DNA of 64,000 nucleotides, from positions 40,486 through 104,485 of the forward strand of contig JAUCBJ010001784.1 in assembly GCA_032718475.1 (NCBI GenBank). Reading direction: 5' to 3'. Made by a program: the position numbers and the translations under genes. Under the pieces are notes generated by a model that was not told where the DNA came from, ran no database searches, and worked only from the letters and a program-made list of their open reading frames with translations. This document shows positions 33,349 through 42,319 of this stretch, piece by piece. The stretch's first letter is position 1; the number at the start of each line of letters is the position of its first letter. Source of the DNA: Nemertoderma westbladi (lineage: Eukaryota > Xenacoelomorpha > Nemertodermatida > Nemertodermatidae).

Positions 33349-36300
33349 ATGGGGAGGTGTTGTGGGTGCAATAACTTGACTGGCAAATGCAAGACATGCG
33401 TTTGCGCTCACGCCAAGCGGGCCTGCGAAAAGTGTGGTCCGGGGACAACAGGGCGGTGCGAAAACCCCTTCGGAACCGGCCAATCCTGTTCTCAGCCGAC
33501 AGCGGCAGCGTTGTCAACAGTTGACTGTCAGGTGGCGCCTGCACGCATATCTTCCTCGCAACCGTTGGATCTGAATGTTACCTCTCCAGATGATACCCTA
33601 ACGGATCTAGACTATACTCTCGGTCCAAACGGGGCCGATCAACCCGACATCACGGCGCCTGATGCTGGGGTGACCGAGGTCGTGGGATCCACAGAGGAGT
33701 TAAATGGCGCCGAACTGTCTACAGCGCCGCCAACAAGTGCAGCCTCGTCTACAGCACCCCCGACCGGCGCTGCCTCGGCTATAGCGCCCCCGACAGGCGC
33801 CGCCTCGTCTACCGCGCCCCCGACAGGCGCCGCCTCGGCTACAGCGCCCCCGACAGGCGCCGCCACGTCTACAGTGCCACCGGCGGGCGCCACCTCGGCT
33901 ACACCGCCCCCGACAGGCGCCGCCTCGTCTACTGCGCCCCCGACAGGCGCCGCCTCGGATACAGCGCCCCCAACAGCCGCCGCCTCGTCTACAGTGCCCG
34001 CGACAGGCGCCTCCTCGTCTACAGCGCCCCGAACTGGCGCCGTCTCGATTACAGCGACCCCGACAGTTGCCTCCTCGTCCACAGCGCCCACGACAGGCGC
34101 CGCCTTTCCTAGCCCACTATCTAAGTCCTGGCCCCCATGTAATACTGCATCACAGAATTATGGACCCCACGCGGACCCAGACGAACTCATGTTAAGAGCA
34201 TTTGGCGCCACACTTGTGGGCAAAGGGACCCCACCTGATGGGCTAATGGATCAATGGCGACGGATAACCCAACTAAAAGGGTCTAAATATCGACTGCCCG
34301 GAGGCGCTATAGGGCGGGATGTAGTCTCGCTCTTGGACGCAGAGGCCAAGGCCTTTGTTTCCGGTCTGAACCACAATGCGACCAACGCTCGCTCTGAGAG
34401 ACTACTACTAGCCGACTCCCTCATCCTACACCGCGATCCGAAGGTAACCAAGGCCGCAGACATACGACGGCTAATAAGCCGGAGGTTGGGGATGTGGCGC
34501 TCCAGCCAGGTAGAGATGTTGGTCGTCGAGGCTGAACGCTGCTCACTGCGAATTGGCTCCAACAGGCGATCAACCACGAAGTCGAACCAGCAGGAAAAAG
34601 AACAGACCATTCGAATTTTCTCTAGGCTCATGATGGAAGGGAAGGTAAGGAGTGCTGTTCGCTGGGTCACGGGGCGTGAGACCGGTAGTGTTCTAGATCC
34701 GGAATCGGAAATTGAAGTAAACCAACAGCGGGTGAGAGTCCTTGATGTTCTCAGCGAGAAGCATCCAGCAGCAGCTGCACCCAAAGCCGAGGCCTTATTA
34801 GTGTGTGATGATGAGTTGCCACTTCGGGTTGATGTCGAGATCACAGCCGCGCACATAGAGTCGACAGCGCGGCGACTGAAAGGGAGTGGTGGGCCAGCCG
34901 GTAGCGACTCAACACGCTGGCGGGACTACCTTATCCGGTATGGGGCACATAGCCAGCGTTTACGCGAATCTATTGCCTCTATTGCGTGTTCACTTGCTAA
35001 CAGTGTAGTGCCATGGGAATCAGTTCGGTCGCTGATGGCTAGCAGACTTATTGCCCTCGATAAGTGCCCCGGGGTTAGGCCCATAGGCATAGGGGAGTGC
35101 CTCCGCCGAATCTTGGGTAGATCAATGGCAGAAGCAACTGGAGATGATGTCACCACTACGTGTGGCGCAGAGCAGTTATCTGCGGGCGTGATGGCAGGTG
35201 TGGAGGCCGGGGTACATTCAATGCGCTCGGTCTTCGACGAACATAGTGAGGATGGATGGGGCATTATTATGGTTGATGCAGCTAATGCCTTCAATTCGCT
35301 GAACCGAGTCGCAGCCTTGTGGAACGTCAGGCAGCTGTGGCCTCGATGTTCAATGTTTCTCTTCAACTGTTACCGTGGACACAGCATTCTGACAATAAAG
35401 GGAACCGATGCTGTGCTGTTCAGCGAAGAGGGTGTAACACAAGGAGATCCTTTAGCTATGCCTTTTTACGCTTCAGGCATCCTCCCTTTAATCCACGAGT
35501 TGCCATCACTTAAGGTTCGCCAAAGTTGGTTCGCTGACGACTCTTCAGGTGCCGGAAAGCTCCAGGATATTCTCGAGTGGTACGAGCACTTACTTCGTCT
35601 GGGCCCTGCTCTCGGATATTACCCTCAGTCCGCCAAGAGCTTTCTCGTTGTGGCTCCGGAGTTTCTGGAGGAAGCCCAAAGTGTATTCGCCGAGCACAAT
35701 ATTAACATCGTTACAGGACACCGATTTCTGGGCGGGTTTATTGGTAGCGAGTCGGAGTGTGTGAAGTATGTCGGCGCCAAAATCGCATCCTGGGTAGCCT
35801 CAGTAGACAAGATGGCCGAGGTGGCGGAGGCCCAACCCCACGCTGCTTTCTCAGCCGTAGTTTGCTCACTCCAACGGGAGTGGGCATACCTCCAACGCGT
35901 TGTCCCAGACTGCAGCAGTCAGTTCGATGTGCTAGAGGAAGCGATCAGCGATAGGTTCCTGCCGGCAGTCTTCGATGGGCGAATTTCGCAACCAGAACTC
36001 AAGTTGTTTGCCCTGTCTCCGCGAATGGGTGGTCTGGGGTTGCGGAACCCGGTTAACGAGGCCGATACCAACTTTGCTGTATCAGAACTTGGGACACAGT
36101 CGCTGGTGAACGCGATCGCCGGGAAGGAGCCATTCTCCTTAGCCACCCACCTGAAGTGCATGGAGGGAGCGCGCATGACATCTCGGAAAGAGAGGCAGGG
36201 TATGGAGAAAGCCCAGCAGGAGGAAGCGTTGGAAGGAATGGCGGAGCACCAGCGTGTCGCTGTCCAACGGGCGGCGGAGTTCAGGACCGGCGGCTGGCTA

Positions 36301-37026
36301 TCCTCTCTTCCGGTAGCCGAACACCAGTTTGACCTCTCACCCCGGGAGTTTAGGGACGCTGTGGCTGTTCGGTATGGTAGACCCCTCGTAGGTGTCCCTT
36401 GCAGATGCGACGGTTGTGGCGCTGGGTTTGATCTCAACCACGGGTTGAATTGTAAGAAGGGTGGTCTAGTGATTCAGCGTCACAACGAGCTCCGCGACGC
36501 AGTCGGTGACCTCGCGGCCCTGGCATTCGGACCGCGAAACGTTATGCTCGAGCCAGTGGTCCGCGAGCAGCACGAGGATGGCGACGGGGCTGGTCTGCGA
36601 TGCGATGTCGGCATTAGGGGAGCGTTCAGTACCCAGACACAGGCGTTGATTGACATACGTACAATTAACCTTGACGCCGTGTCTTATGCTGGGCGCTCCG
36701 TGAGGTCGGTATTGGAGTCAGCGGAAGAGGAGAAGAAACGCTTATATACAGCCGCAGTTTCCGCCCGCCGAGGTGATTTCTCCCCTTTCGTCGCCTCATG
36801 CGACGGCATACTGGCACCGCAGGCCAATAAGCTGTTGCGAATCATCGCTGACCGCCTACACACCAACTGGGGGAAACCATACAGTTCGGTAATGGGGTGG
36901 GTGCGTGCACGCATATCGTTCGCGATAATCCGCGGCACTTCCCATTGCCTGCGAGGGTCGCGGGTGAGATGGCGAAGCGGTTTGGGGCTTGAGGACGGCG
37001 CCGGGATACCAGGGGGCTTTGCTTAG
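33349..37026 (+). CDS. Intact retrotransposon polyprotein: RT plus C-terminal restriction-like endonuclease
   Basis: The frame is open from TTG 33,343; the first ATG is 33,349, giving 1225 aa. Order: Cys-rich N-terminus (CCGCNNLTGKCKTCVCAHAK, then CEKCGPGTTGRC), probably zinc-binding; a linker of about 13 repeats of a 10-residue Thr/Ala/Pro unit (33,720-34,110); RT with IIMVDAANAFNSLN (about 641-654), VTQGDPLAMPFYA (about 695) and SWFADDSSGAG (about 726); a Cys/His knuckle CDGCGAGFDLNHGLNC (about 1018); and a nuclease-like segment with RHNELRD (about 1043), LRCDVGIRG (about 1083) and ALIDIRT (about 1100), fitting a PD-(D/E)XK fold. Non-LTR elements of the R2 type have RT, knuckle and nuclease in this order and often target specific sites. 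No stop or frameshift, so insertion was recent or the copy is constrained. The clade is uncertain. Confidence 0.8.
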   Translation: MGRCCGCNNLTGKCKTCVCAHAKRACEKCGPGTTGRCENPFGTGQSCSQPTAAALSTVDCQVAPARISSSQPLDLNVTSPDDTLTDLDYTLGPNGADQPDITAPDAGVTEVVGSTEELNGAELSTAPPTSAASSTAPPTGAASAIAPPTGAASSTAPPTGAASATAPPTGAATSTVPPAGATSATPPPTGAASSTAPPTGAASDTAPPTAAASSTVPATGASSSTAPRTGAVSITATPTVASSSTAPTTGAAFPSPLSKSWPPCNTASQNYGPHADPDELMLRAFGATLVGKGTPPDGLMDQWRRITQLKGSKYRLPGGAIGRDVVSLLDAEAKAFVSGLNHNATNARSERLLLADSLILHRDPKVTKAADIRRLISRRLGMWRSSQVEMLVVEAERCSLRIGSNRRSTTKSNQQEKEQTIRIFSRLMMEGKVRSAVRWVTGRETGSVLDPESEIEVNQQRVRVLDVLSEKHPAAAAPKAEALLVCDDELPLRVDVEITAAHIESTARRLKGSGGPAGSDSTRWRDYLIRYGAHSQRLRESIASIACSLANSVVPWESVRSLMASRLIALDKCPGVRPIGIGECLRRILGRSMAEATGDDVTTTCGAEQLSAGVMAGVEAGVHSMRSVFDEHSEDGWGIIMVDAANAFNSLNRVAALWNVRQLWPRCSMFLFNCYRGHSILTIKGTDAVLFSEEGVTQGDPLAMPFYASGILPLIHELPSLKVRQSWFADDSSGAGKLQDILEWYEHLLRLGPALGYYPQSAKSFLVVAPEFLEEAQSVFAEHNINIVTGHRFLGGFIGSESECVKYVGAKIASWVASVDKMAEVAEAQPHAAFSAVVCSLQREWAYLQRVVPDCSSQFDVLEEAISDRFLPAVFDGRISQPELKLFALSPRMGGLGLRNPVNEADTNFAVSELGTQSLVNAIAGKEPFSLATHLKCMEGARMTSRKERQGMEKAQQEEALEGMAEHQRVAVQRAAEFRTGGWLSSLPVAEHQFDLSPREFRDAVAVRYGRPLVGVPCRCDGCGAGFDLNHGLNCKKGGLVIQRHNELRDAVGDLAALAFGPRNVMLEPVVREQHEDGDGAGLRCDVGIRGAFSTQTQALIDIRTINLDAVSYAGRSVRSVLESAEEEKKRLYTAAVSARRGDFSPFVASCDGILAPQANKLLRIIADRLHTNWGKPYSSVMGWVRARISFAIIRGTSHCLRGSRVRWRSGLGLEDGAGIPGGFA

Positions 37027-37188
37027 AGTGTTTGATCGATTATGCGGGGACTGGTATGGTATATTACATAATTATTGCTCATTGTAACTGTGTATGGAGT
37101 TGTTACCATCTGTACTGCAAGCAATATGCTATTGATCATTTAGTGCGTTTTTGCGATAATTATAATATGTCATATCGGTGTAAAAAAA
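37027..37188 (+). other. 3' untranslated region and A-tail of the retrotransposon
   Basis: About 155 bp of AT-rich sequence end in a run of seven A (37,182-37,188). The next bases, TTAGTTCCAGTACTC, are already satellite. The element's 3' edge is therefore well defined. Confidence 0.7.
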
Positions 37189-37906
37189 TTAGTTCCAGTA
37201 CTCAATTAGTCAAGTACTCAATGGAGGAGGTATTAGTTCCAGTACTCAATGGAGGTGGTATTAGTTCCCATACTCAATGGAGGTGGTATTAGTTCCAGTA
37301 CTCAATAAAGGAGGTATTAGTTCCAGTACTCATGTAGGAGGTATTAGTAACAGTACTCAATGGAGGAGGCATTAGTTCCAGGACCCAATGGAGGATGTAT
37401 TAGTTCCAGTACACAATGGAGGAGGTATTAGTTCAATCCAGTACTCAATGGAGGAGGTATTAGTTCCAGTACTCAATGGAGGAGGTATTAGTTCCAGTAC
37501 TCAATGGAGGAGGTATTAGTTCCAGTACTCAATGGAGGAGGTATTAGTTCCAGTACACAATGGAAGAGGTATTAGTTCAATCCAGTACTCAATGGAGGAG
37601 GTATTAGTTCCAGTACTCAATGGAGGAGGTATTAGTTCCAGTACTCAATGGAGGAGGTATTAGTTTCAATACTCAATGGATGAGGTATTAGTTCAAGTAC
37701 TCAATATAGGAGGTATTAGTTCCAATACACAATGGAGGAGGTATTAGTTCCAGTACTCAATGGAGGAGGTATTAGTTCCAGTACTCAATGGAGGAGGTAT
37801 TAGTTCCAGTACACAATGGAGGAGGTATTAGTTCAATCCAGTACTCAATAGAGGAGGTATTAGTTCCAATACTCAATGGAGGAGGTGTCTTTTATATATT
37901 AATACA
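37189..37906. repeat. 28-bp satellite, left block
   Basis: Tandem copies of a 28-bp unit (GGAGGAGGTATTAGTTCC plus AGTACTCAAT) with variants. The start CAGTACTCAATTAGTCAAGT and the order of variants match the V-type unit at 48,780-49,490 and 53,165-53,872, so this block is the left part of a V unit broken by element B. Its last five bases (ATACA, 37,902-37,906) form the left target duplication. Confidence 0.95.
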
Positions 37907-38454
37907 TGTTAGCTTATCCAATTCCGCTAACATGAACCCACAAAGTAAGCCGTTGAGCAATATTGGGAGCACGAGGTTGATTACCAATCAACCTCGTGTC
38001 AGCCCAGTAAACGGGGACAATAGGCCCCAAAGGAGACACACACAATAAGGGTCAGGGGCCAAACCCCTAACAGAGAGAGAACAACAGGGGCAACGGGAAA
38101 CACACCAGGGAAGGTGAAAGGGCGAGAAGTGGGATATTAGCCAATGGGGGGACAGCATCGACTAGGTACAGTAATATGGCCAACTGTGCAGTACATATAT
38201 TACCTGTTGGTGCTTCCCTATTCAGTTTAGTTTACTCAGTCAGATCAGTAGGGTGGAACGGGGACTTCTGTCACCGTCCGCTACCGCCATCATACTTATA
38301 TTACCTGTTGTGTCATACTATACTATATATATATCAGACTATTATACCTTTATACATATTACCGAACATCAGAACTCTTTTACCTTTCACACACGGCGGG
38401 GACGCGTGGATAGAAAACCCAACGGATAAACCGGGATCCGTAGATCCCGTCACA
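37907..38454 (+). repeat. 5' LTR of element B
   Basis: 548 bp, TG...CA ends. It begins with a short hairpin (TGTTAGC pairs with GCTAACA, 37,907-37,932). It contains a perfect 13-bp stem with 3-nt loop at 37,970-37,998, and TATA-like sequence near 38,322-38,335. No mismatch with the 3' LTR was noticed by eye. Confidence 0.93.
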
Positions 38455-38550
38455 GTGACAGAATCAGATCCACCCAGCTGCCCTGACAGTGACAGAATCA
38501 GATCCGCCCAGCTGCCCTGACAGTGATAGAATCCTAGCAGCTGCCCTAAC
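38455..38550 (+). repeat. 34-bp direct repeats just after the 5' LTR
   Basis: CAGTGACAGAATCAGATCC starts at 38,453 and 38,487, with a shorter diverged third copy at 38,521. Repeat 1 uses the last two bases of the LTR. No TGG-type tRNA primer-binding site is seen at the usual place. Confidence 0.75.
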
Positions 38551-38671
38551 AGTCTGACAGTGATAGAACTAGATCCAACCAACTGACAGACTGTGGCTGC
38601 CAGACCACCAAAGACAAAGATGAGCCGAATAGGAGAGACGACGCCGCCGTGGACCCCGGACGACAACCTAA

Positions 38672-40327
38672 CGATCCGCGAGGCCGCGGCGAGACGGCAT
38701 CGACCCACGACGCCGGATCCGTCGACTACAGACGATCCGGCAATCCAAACGGAGGGGGGGCCGTCTACAACGAGAAGGAAGAGACGAGTCGGGAGTCGAA
38801 AGGGAGAAAGACGAGTCGACGCGGAGCGAGGGTCGACGTACCGATGTCGCCGGCCAGCCACAGGCCGAGGACGACGAACGGTCCACCGGAACGGCGACGG
38901 TGGGGCCGTCGGTACGACGTCGGACCCGGAGAGACGGAAGAGAGGTCGGCGACGAGGACGTCGGGGTTTCTGATCGACTTCGACGAGCCTACCTCGCGAC
39001 CCGGGAGCGACTGAGAGAGGCCAAAGGAGGGGCGACGATAGACGAGGTGAGACTGAGGAGACGACTAGGTGAGTCGAACAGATACTTTGATTACCTAGTG
39101 TGTTCTGGGCAGAGAGAACTAGCCGAGGAGAGAGCGAGGGGGGTTGCCAACGAACTGATTGAACTATGGGAATGTGGGGGTATGGAACCTAGTGTAGTGT
39201 ACATAGGGCCATACTTAGTCGATGCCCGGGGAGTAAAATTAGTGGGTTGGAAGAGACCTGAGGAGGGCGAATCCGAGGTTAACTCCGAGGATTCGGTCTC
39301 GTCGGTCGGAGGAAGTTCCGGGAGGCGGGGGAAAGTTAGTAGGACGGAGGGGCGGCGGGAGTCCGTCGCAACCGATAAGTCTGCTACATCCTCCGTAAAA
39401 GAAAGAAGGGTGCGGGAGATAAATCTAGAGTATAAATTAGAAATGGTGGCGAATAAGCAGGAATGGTTAGAGTGGCAGCTGAGAGAGAAAACCGCATACT
39501 TAGAGAAGTTAGGAGAGTTGGCGAGGGAGTATAGAAAGAGAGTCGAGGAGTGTATAGAGCGGGAGATGAGAGTAGGGGACGAGCCGGCGACGTGGCTTGA
39601 GATAATTGCGAGAGTTGAGTTGTTCGAGCAGGATAACCGAGAGAGAGAGATAGAGATAGAGCGTGAGCGGGATGATTTGCGTGCTCAGCTAGGGAGGCTT
39701 GCGCAATATCAAGCCAAACTAGACCAGCGCCGACTAGAACTGGCGTGGTTGGAACTATCAGAGAGTGAGACCCCACTTACAGGCACCGGGCGAGAGAACC
39801 AGAACTGGTGTAGCCGTACGGGCGGGGGGGGGGGGGGTAATAGTAGTACGTTAGAAGTAGTTAATATTAATAGTACCGTAGTAGATAACCCTAATCCCTT
39901 TATTACAGGAAATAATATTTTACCGGGTAGTAGTAATTTAAATTTAAATACAAATATTCTAAATAATAATTTCAATTCAAACCCGCAAAATAATTCGAAT
40001 AATAATTTAAGTTTAGAGAATAGTAGTGATCTAAGTAATTTAAATAATTTAAATAATAATCCCGTTTCAAATTCTAATAATTTAATTGATTTAACAAATA
40101 ATATTGGGAATGGTGCTATTAATATGAGCGTGTCGGACGTACATAACCCGGCAGACGGTGGCCTGGTAGGCCACGTAGTTAGTAGGCAGGAAGTGGCAGG
40201 GTTGAGCCAACCCGACGGCGGCCTGGTAGGCCACGTAGTTGGTAGGCAGGAGGTAGCGGGGTTGAGCCAACCCGAAGGTGGGCCTGGTGGGCCACGCAGT
40301 AGTAGAGAGAGAGGCGGGGGTGAATAG
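38672..40327 (+). CDS. Gag-like ORF of element B without a standard ATG
   Basis: The frame is open from 38,672; similarity to element A's Gag starts at GTG 38,900. It has SDRLRRAYLATRE, ERARGVANELIELW, VVYIGPYLVDARG, SVATDKSATSS, a predicted coiled coil (EWLEWQLREKTAYLEKLGEL, 39,460-39,740), an Asn-rich stretch (39,890-40,110) and three copies of a GLVGHVVGRQEVAGLSQP-type unit at the end (40,150-40,290). Where element A has two ATG codons, B has ACG, so initiation must use another codon or another frame: the ATG at 38,620 opens a shifted 118-codon frame. Structural or RNA-binding role inferred. The ORF may be untranslated. Confidence 0.55.
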   Translation, partial: RSARPRRDGIDPRRRIRRLQTIRQSKRRGGRLQREGRDESGVEREKDESTRSEGRRTDVAGQPQAEDDERSTGTATVGPSVRRRTRRDGREVGDEDVGVSDRLRRAYLATRERLREAKGGATIDEVRLRRRLGESNRYFDYLVCSGQRELAEERARGVANELIELWECGGMEPSVVYIGPYLVDARGVKLVGWKRPEEGESEVNSEDSVSSVGGSSGRRGKVSRTEGRRESVATDKSATSSVKERRVREINLEYKLEMVANKQEWLEWQLREKTAYLEKLGELAREYRKRVEECIEREMRVGDEPATWLEIIARVELFEQDNREREIEIERERDDLRAQLGRLAQYQAKLDQRRLELAWLELSESETPLTGTGRENQNWCSRTGGGGGGNSSTLEVVNINSTVVDNPNPFITGNNILPGSSNLNLNTNILNNNFNSNPQNNSNNNLSLENSSDLSNLNNLNNNPVSNSNNLIDLTNNIGNGAINMSVSDVHNPADGGLVGHVVSRQEVAGLSQPDGGLVGHVVGRQEVAGLSQPEGGPGGPRSSRERGGGE

Positions 40328-40511
40328 ACCCAGCCGTAGTAGAGACAGTGCGTCGACTAGAGAGGGGTGTAGAGACGAAGTAAGAGATAGTGAAGTTAGA
40401 TGTGGCGAGTGGGGGGGGGGGCTACCGGCGCCCCACCACATAAGATTAGTGGCGAGAGAGGGGGGGCAGAGAATGCCCCACAAGAGGGACGCAGAAGTGT
40501 AGTAAGAGATA

Positions 40512-41974
40512 GTGAAGTTAGAAGTGGCGGGTGGGGGGGGGGCTACGGACACCCCACCGCGAGAAGTTAGTAGAGAGAGAGGGGGGGCAGAGAGTGTCCC
40601 ACAGCCGTCAGCGGATAATGCGCGGGCCGAATCAGGTAAACCGCAACACCCGGCGACGGAGAGTAATAGGGGGATTGCGAGTATCCCCAGCGGCGTGCGA
40701 TCGAGCAGAGAGAGGCAGGTTGACGTCGCGAGAGGGCAGACGAAGCGTCGAGCCCGATCAGAAGAGGGAAGAAGAACAGTGGAGTTTAACCGGGAGGTCG
40801 ACGAGAGATCTCATGAGCCGGAATACTGCACTGAAAAGAGAAGAAGAGGAGATAGTAGAAAAGGTGTCGCCACGAACGATAGGAGTGTGAGGACAGATAG
40901 CGGACCGTCGATAGTAGAGATGGAGTTAGGGAGTCAGTGGGGTCGAACTTCGGGAGATTGCCGTCGCCCCGGAGAAACGCACCGCACGCCAAGAGAGGGG
41001 TACAGGACGTACCAATACAAGTCGAGAACAGGAGAGGGGATCGAAGAGAAGCTTCCCGACGGGATATAGCTGCCGATCGAGAGTACGGTAGTCGCGGGGA
41101 GATTCGAGATTCGCGAAGAATAAACTTCGGTTCGGAAGGGCACATGCAGACTGCAGGACATACTGTAGGCCTTACTGCACATACTATTATAGGCCATGCT
41201 GGGAGAGATAGAGTAGGCGATGGGGTAGCGCGAACGACGGGATTAAACCCGGAAGTCGCGGAGTACATACCGGTAGGTAGGCGAGAGGTAGGTAGGCCTA
41301 TATCGGTACAGCAGCATGACTATAATACACAGGGACATAACATATATCCAGGGGAGGGGAGAGTTATTGGAGATAGACGTATGGGCCCCAATGTATTAAC
41401 ATCAACCCCAGTACCAAACATACCGGCCGGGGGGGGACAGGGTGACATTCCCCCATCACAATATCGACAATATACCCCGATAGGAGCAAGAACATCGAAC
41501 TCCCTGGACGAGAACAGGTCGTGCGGACAGTCACCACCACACGCGGCCGTACAGGGGACTGCTAGTCCACAGTTAGCTGGTAGCAGGGCCACACCGTGGC
41601 AGGGACAGGAAGAAAATAACACCAAAAATAAACACAATCCCAATATACCCAGTAGGCCGAGTCTAGACAATCGAAACATTAAATCGGTACATATAAACCT
41701 AAGCGCGATACGTGAAGGACTATACAGGAAACGCTATAATCCAGGATTCCAATGTCAATTACATCGGGACGGAACCCATAAGACCAGGAGTTGCAAGTAC
41801 TGGCAAGCGTTGCCCAAACGAGATCGTGTAGCCTACACAGACGCAAACGGACTATGTCATCGATGTGTGGTAAAAGGACACAGATCCGGAGAGTGTTGGA
41901 AAGGGAGAGGATATGAAAGGACTAAACCAGGGGCAGAGAAGCCCATGAGCAAACATAAGGAGTCGGGAAAGTAG
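40512..41974 (+). CDS. Gag C-terminal region with zinc knuckle, element B (two overlapping frames)
   Basis: 40,512-41,069 has the basic segment (GQTKRRARSEEGRRTVEFN). 40,937-41,974 has REYGSRGE, QTAGHTVGLTAHT and TTGLNPEVA, then jumps to QGTASPQLAGSRATPWQGQ, CQLHRDGTHKTRSCKYWQ and the knuckle CHRCVVKGHRSGEC, ending in a basic tail. The jump removes the DUF1759-like part present in element A. Shared order with A shows common descent. The shift between the two frames is either decay or a frameshift site; I cannot tell which. Confidence 0.6.
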
Positions 41975-42290
41975 AAGGAGGCGTGTTGCATACACACGCA
42001 GGACTGACACAGTGCGAGGGGGCATTACATGGGCAGACACCGCGTATACCGAGGGACGAGCGGGGGTCGTCGAGGGCTCTAATGCCAGCGCACATACGAA
42101 GGGGGAGGCCAGCAAAGGTGGCACCGAAGAGAGTGTGGCGAAGAGTTAGAGGACGTATAGGAGGGCAGCAGGAGAGTGCCTACTGGAAGAAGGGGCACGT
42201 GAGAGTTTTTAGTCGTCCAAAGTTTTGGACTGAGGGGGGTGGGAATGAGGGCGAGACGCCCTTCCCACGCATAAAATATAAAATAATTAT
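41975..42290 (+). pseudogene. Integrase C-terminal-like remnant, element B
   Basis: A shifted frame at 41,983-42,294 reads LHTHAGLTQCEGALHGQTP and RALMPAHIRRGRPAK, then FSRPKFWTEGGGNEGE. The first two blocks match element A's remnant at 7,754-8,386. In B this follows the Gag knuckle at once, so protease and the rest of pol are gone. Confidence 0.5.
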
Positions 42291-42319
42291 TTAATTAAAA
42301 TTAATGAAAATAATTAAAT

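Noticed and set aside
37189-37906. CRISPR array, because of the very regular 28-bp repeats
   Set aside because: Units are directly adjacent without unique spacers, and the DNA is eukaryotic; it is a satellite.
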